From Algoriphagus ornithinivorans (lineage in GTDB: Bacteria > Bacteroidota > Bacteroidia > Cytophagales > Cyclobacteriaceae), in NCBI RefSeq assembly GCF_900115305.1, contig NZ_FOVW01000001.1, positions 186,001 to 250,000 of the forward strand: a DNA stretch of 64,000 nucleotides. The letters are read 5' to 3'. The notes below the pieces were generated by a model, which made no database searches, had not been told where the DNA came from, and saw nothing but the letters and a program-made list of their open reading frames with translations. Of the stretch, positions 62,641 to 64,000 are shown piece after piece; within the stretch, counting starts at the first letter, position 1, and each line of letters begins with the position of its first letter. The position numbers and the translations under genes were made by a program.

Positions 62641-62674
62641 GAGAGCTTGTTTTCGAACAAGCTCTCTTTTTTTT
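62641..62674 (+). terminator. Orphan plus-strand terminator, possible end of a small RNA
   Basis: GAGAGCTTGTT-TTCG-AACAAGCTCTC is a perfect 11-bp stem with a UUCG tetraloop followed by eight Ts. No plus-strand gene lies upstream: the genes on both sides (61170 and 62959) are on the minus strand and the gap 62331-62958 is 628 bp. A small RNA starting near 62530-62600 is a reasonable guess, with TGATTTTG (62517-62524) a one-mismatch -7 box. The rest of the gap is AT-rich without a gene. Confidence 0.6.
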
Positions 62675-62821
62675 AACTAGTTCTAAACCACATTTTGTTG
62701 AGATTTAAAAAACAGGTTTAAAAATTAAGCTTTGCCTCTTGTTTTTTTGTAAAAGTTGAAAAAATCGGTTTCTCACTCTAAGATTTCGTCAAGAAATATA
62801 TTCTTTTGTTTTTGATCGGTT

Positions 62822-62856
62822 AAAAAGAAAAACCTTCTCAAATATTTCGAGAAGGT
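62822..62856 (-). terminator. Terminator of the glycosyltransferase transcript
   Basis: ACCTTCTC (62832-62839) pairs with GAGAAGGT (62849-62856). Reading leftward it is followed by TTTTTCTTTTTA. It lies about 100 bp downstream of the glycosyltransferase stop. Confidence 0.8.
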
Positions 62857-62958
62857 CTTTACATAGATAACCCTTTAATCCAATGAATTTTGAAAAACTC
62901 TCCTGAAGAGATAATCATCTCCATTCATTCTTAAATTTGCATAATCTCCAATTCACTA

Positions 62959-64000
62959 TCAGTGATTCAAGTCACCAGGCTTTATGACAATTAAGGCCTT
63001 GGTAAGTTTTTCTTGCCGTAGTTGATAGCTGAAAAAATCTAGAATTCTCTTACGCGCAAGAATAGATTTTTCTTTTGGGTCTTCCTGTAAAAATTGAGAA
63101 AGTAGGTCTTCCAGCAAGGTCAAGTCTTTTTTTGGCAAAACCAAGCCGGTAAAATCAATAATTTCTGGAATTGCACCTACTGCGCTGCCTATGGGTACGC
63201 AGCCACATGCCATGGCTTCTCCCAGCGAGTTGGGAAATCCTTCAGAAGTGGATAATTGAAGGTAATATCGATGGGTGTTGAAGGCTTCTAGCAGGTCTTG
63301 TGCTTTCATTTTGCCAAAGACCTTGATATTGGGCAATGAACTATTGTATTTTGAGTCTCCAATTAAAGTGAAGCTCCATTCTGGATGATTTTTGGCTAGT
63401 TCTTCTATCAAATCATAGCCTTTGACAATTGCTCGAGAAGGATTGGAAGTGCCTGTAGCTACTGAAATAAAGCTGAAAGGTTCTCTTGTTTTCCCAAAGT
63501 CCCTCCAACATTCGGTGTTGAAACCATTCGGGATCACTTGAATGGGGGTCTGAAGATCTGGAATCAGGTTCAATAGGCCTTGTTTGGGGCCTATTTTAGA
63601 ATCGTAGCTATAGTCTTGCCTAACCAATGCTTCAGCTACTGGCAAAATCAGCGAGCAGTTTTTAAAGGAATAAGTTGTAGCCTTTCTTAACCACTTTTTT
63701 CTAAAATTACCATAACCTATTTCAGGCATGTTAATACAATCCATTCCTCCTGCCTGAATGATGCATCTTTTCCCAAATATTTTCCCAAACCATACGGGTA
63801 GTACAGAATGATATCCACCGAAAAAGCATAAATACTTACTGGTTTTTGGTAAAAACCATAACAATTGAAAAAACTGAATGATGAAGTAGAAGGGGAGTTT
63901 AATTGGGCTTTGAGTAAATTCCAAGGCTTTGATTCGGGAATTTGGACTGATCATCTCCAAGTCACGGTCTATAAAAGCTGTGTGGACAGGAAAAGTGTAA
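62959..64000 (-). CDS. Glycosyltransferase (GT4-like), 5' end cut by window
   Basis: The reading frame runs to the window edge (visible N-terminal side YTFPVHTAFIDRDLEMISP), so the start lies outside; 347 codons including the stop are visible. GT-B fold: N-terminal Rossmann part with YLCFFGGYHSVLPVW, IIQAGGMDCINMPEIG and a switch LILPVAEALVRQDY; C-terminal part with QVIPNGFNTECW, ISVATGTSNPSRAIVKGYDL, FTLIGDSKYN and the GT4 nucleotide-binding motif STSEGFPNSLGEAMACGCVPIGS. It probably builds surface polysaccharide and may belong to a larger cluster beyond the edge. A terminator follows about 100 bp downstream. Confidence 0.88.
   Translation of the reverse strand, partial: YTFPVHTAFIDRDLEMISPNSRIKALEFTQSPIKLPFYFIIQFFQLLWFLPKTSKYLCFFGGYHSVLPVWFGKIFGKRCIIQAGGMDCINMPEIGYGNFRKKWLRKATTYSFKNCSLILPVAEALVRQDYSYDSKIGPKQGLLNLIPDLQTPIQVIPNGFNTECWRDFGKTREPFSFISVATGTSNPSRAIVKGYDLIEELAKNHPEWSFTLIGDSKYNSSLPNIKVFGKMKAQDLLEAFNTHRYYLQLSTSEGFPNSLGEAMACGCVPIGSAVGAIPEIIDFTGLVLPKKDLTLLEDLLSQFLQEDPKEKSILARKRILDFFSYQLRQEKLTKALIVIKPGDLNH

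Noticed and set aside
62961..62976. AGTGA-TTCAAG-TCACC, similar to the CRP/FNR-like palindromes
   Set aside because: It lies in the last codons of the glycosyltransferase gene (encoding GDLNH) and not in a promoter region, so chance is more likely.

Overview
The window comes from a Bacteroidota chromosome, most likely Cytophagales/Cyclobacteriaceae (Algoriphagus-like). This rests on gene content: a hybrid two-component sensor with an AraC output domain, GldH, a RicT/PSP1-domain protein, a GWxTD protein, a DUF2723 protein, PorT-type barrels and many SPII lipoproteins. It also rests on -7 promoter boxes of the Bacteroidota form TAnnTTTG and on the near absence of Shine-Dalgarno sequences. No rRNA, tRNA, CRISPR array, insertion sequence or prophage was seen. 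Both ends of the window cut genes: a MopE-type lipoprotein on the left and a glycosyltransferase on the right.

Layout. 1-3567: a lipoprotein gene preceded by 21-bp direct repeats and by a hybrid sensor/AraC regulator. 3844-10515: purN, an S41 peptidase lipoprotein, a Tat-exported Dabb protein, an aldo/keto reductase, a secreted protein of unknown function and typA. 10758-12491: a PadR regulator with two related membrane proteins and a palindromic operator. 12806-19023: glutaminase, a YCII-like secreted protein, a DUF389 membrane protein, a single-domain response regulator and an MlaE-F-D lipid transporter. 19187-31422: an EEP-family protein, aconitase, a TonB-C-like protein, pgi, then gldH, ricT, purD and recQ. 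31518-39429: KpsF/KdsD isomerase, mannose-1-phosphate guanylyltransferase, rlmB, a GWxTD protein, a methyltransferase and a large DUF2723 protein.

39592-48766 is a reduced-sulfur island: thioredoxin, a persulfide-dioxygenase-like/rhodanese fusion, an OprD-like porin, two YeeE/YedE half-transporters, an MFS carrier and acyl-ACP thioesterase, a TsdA-like dihaem cytochrome and a second porin. CRP/FNR-type palindromes (TGTGA-N6-TCAyw) precede three of its units. In two of them the palindrome lies almost exactly the same distance from a -7 box. 49094-51862 is a tightly packed apparent cold-adaptation operon: fatty-acid desaturase, DEAD-box helicase, a small basic protein and a CspA-type protein. 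A hairpin-rich leader precedes it, and the desaturase reading frame continues 38 codons upstream of the first ATG to an ATT codon.

51951-64000 holds a 2-hydroxyacid dehydrogenase, several lipoproteins, AlkB, a response regulator, an MsrA-MsrB fusion, an outer-membrane barrel, an SGNH esterase, a DUF4407 protein, a VIT1/CCC1 transporter, an M19 dipeptidase, a 628-bp gap with an orphan plus-strand terminator, and the partial glycosyltransferase. Three intergenic sites carry members of a nested-palindrome repeat family in which 19-nt hairpins appear inserted in a TGAGCG/TCGAA core.
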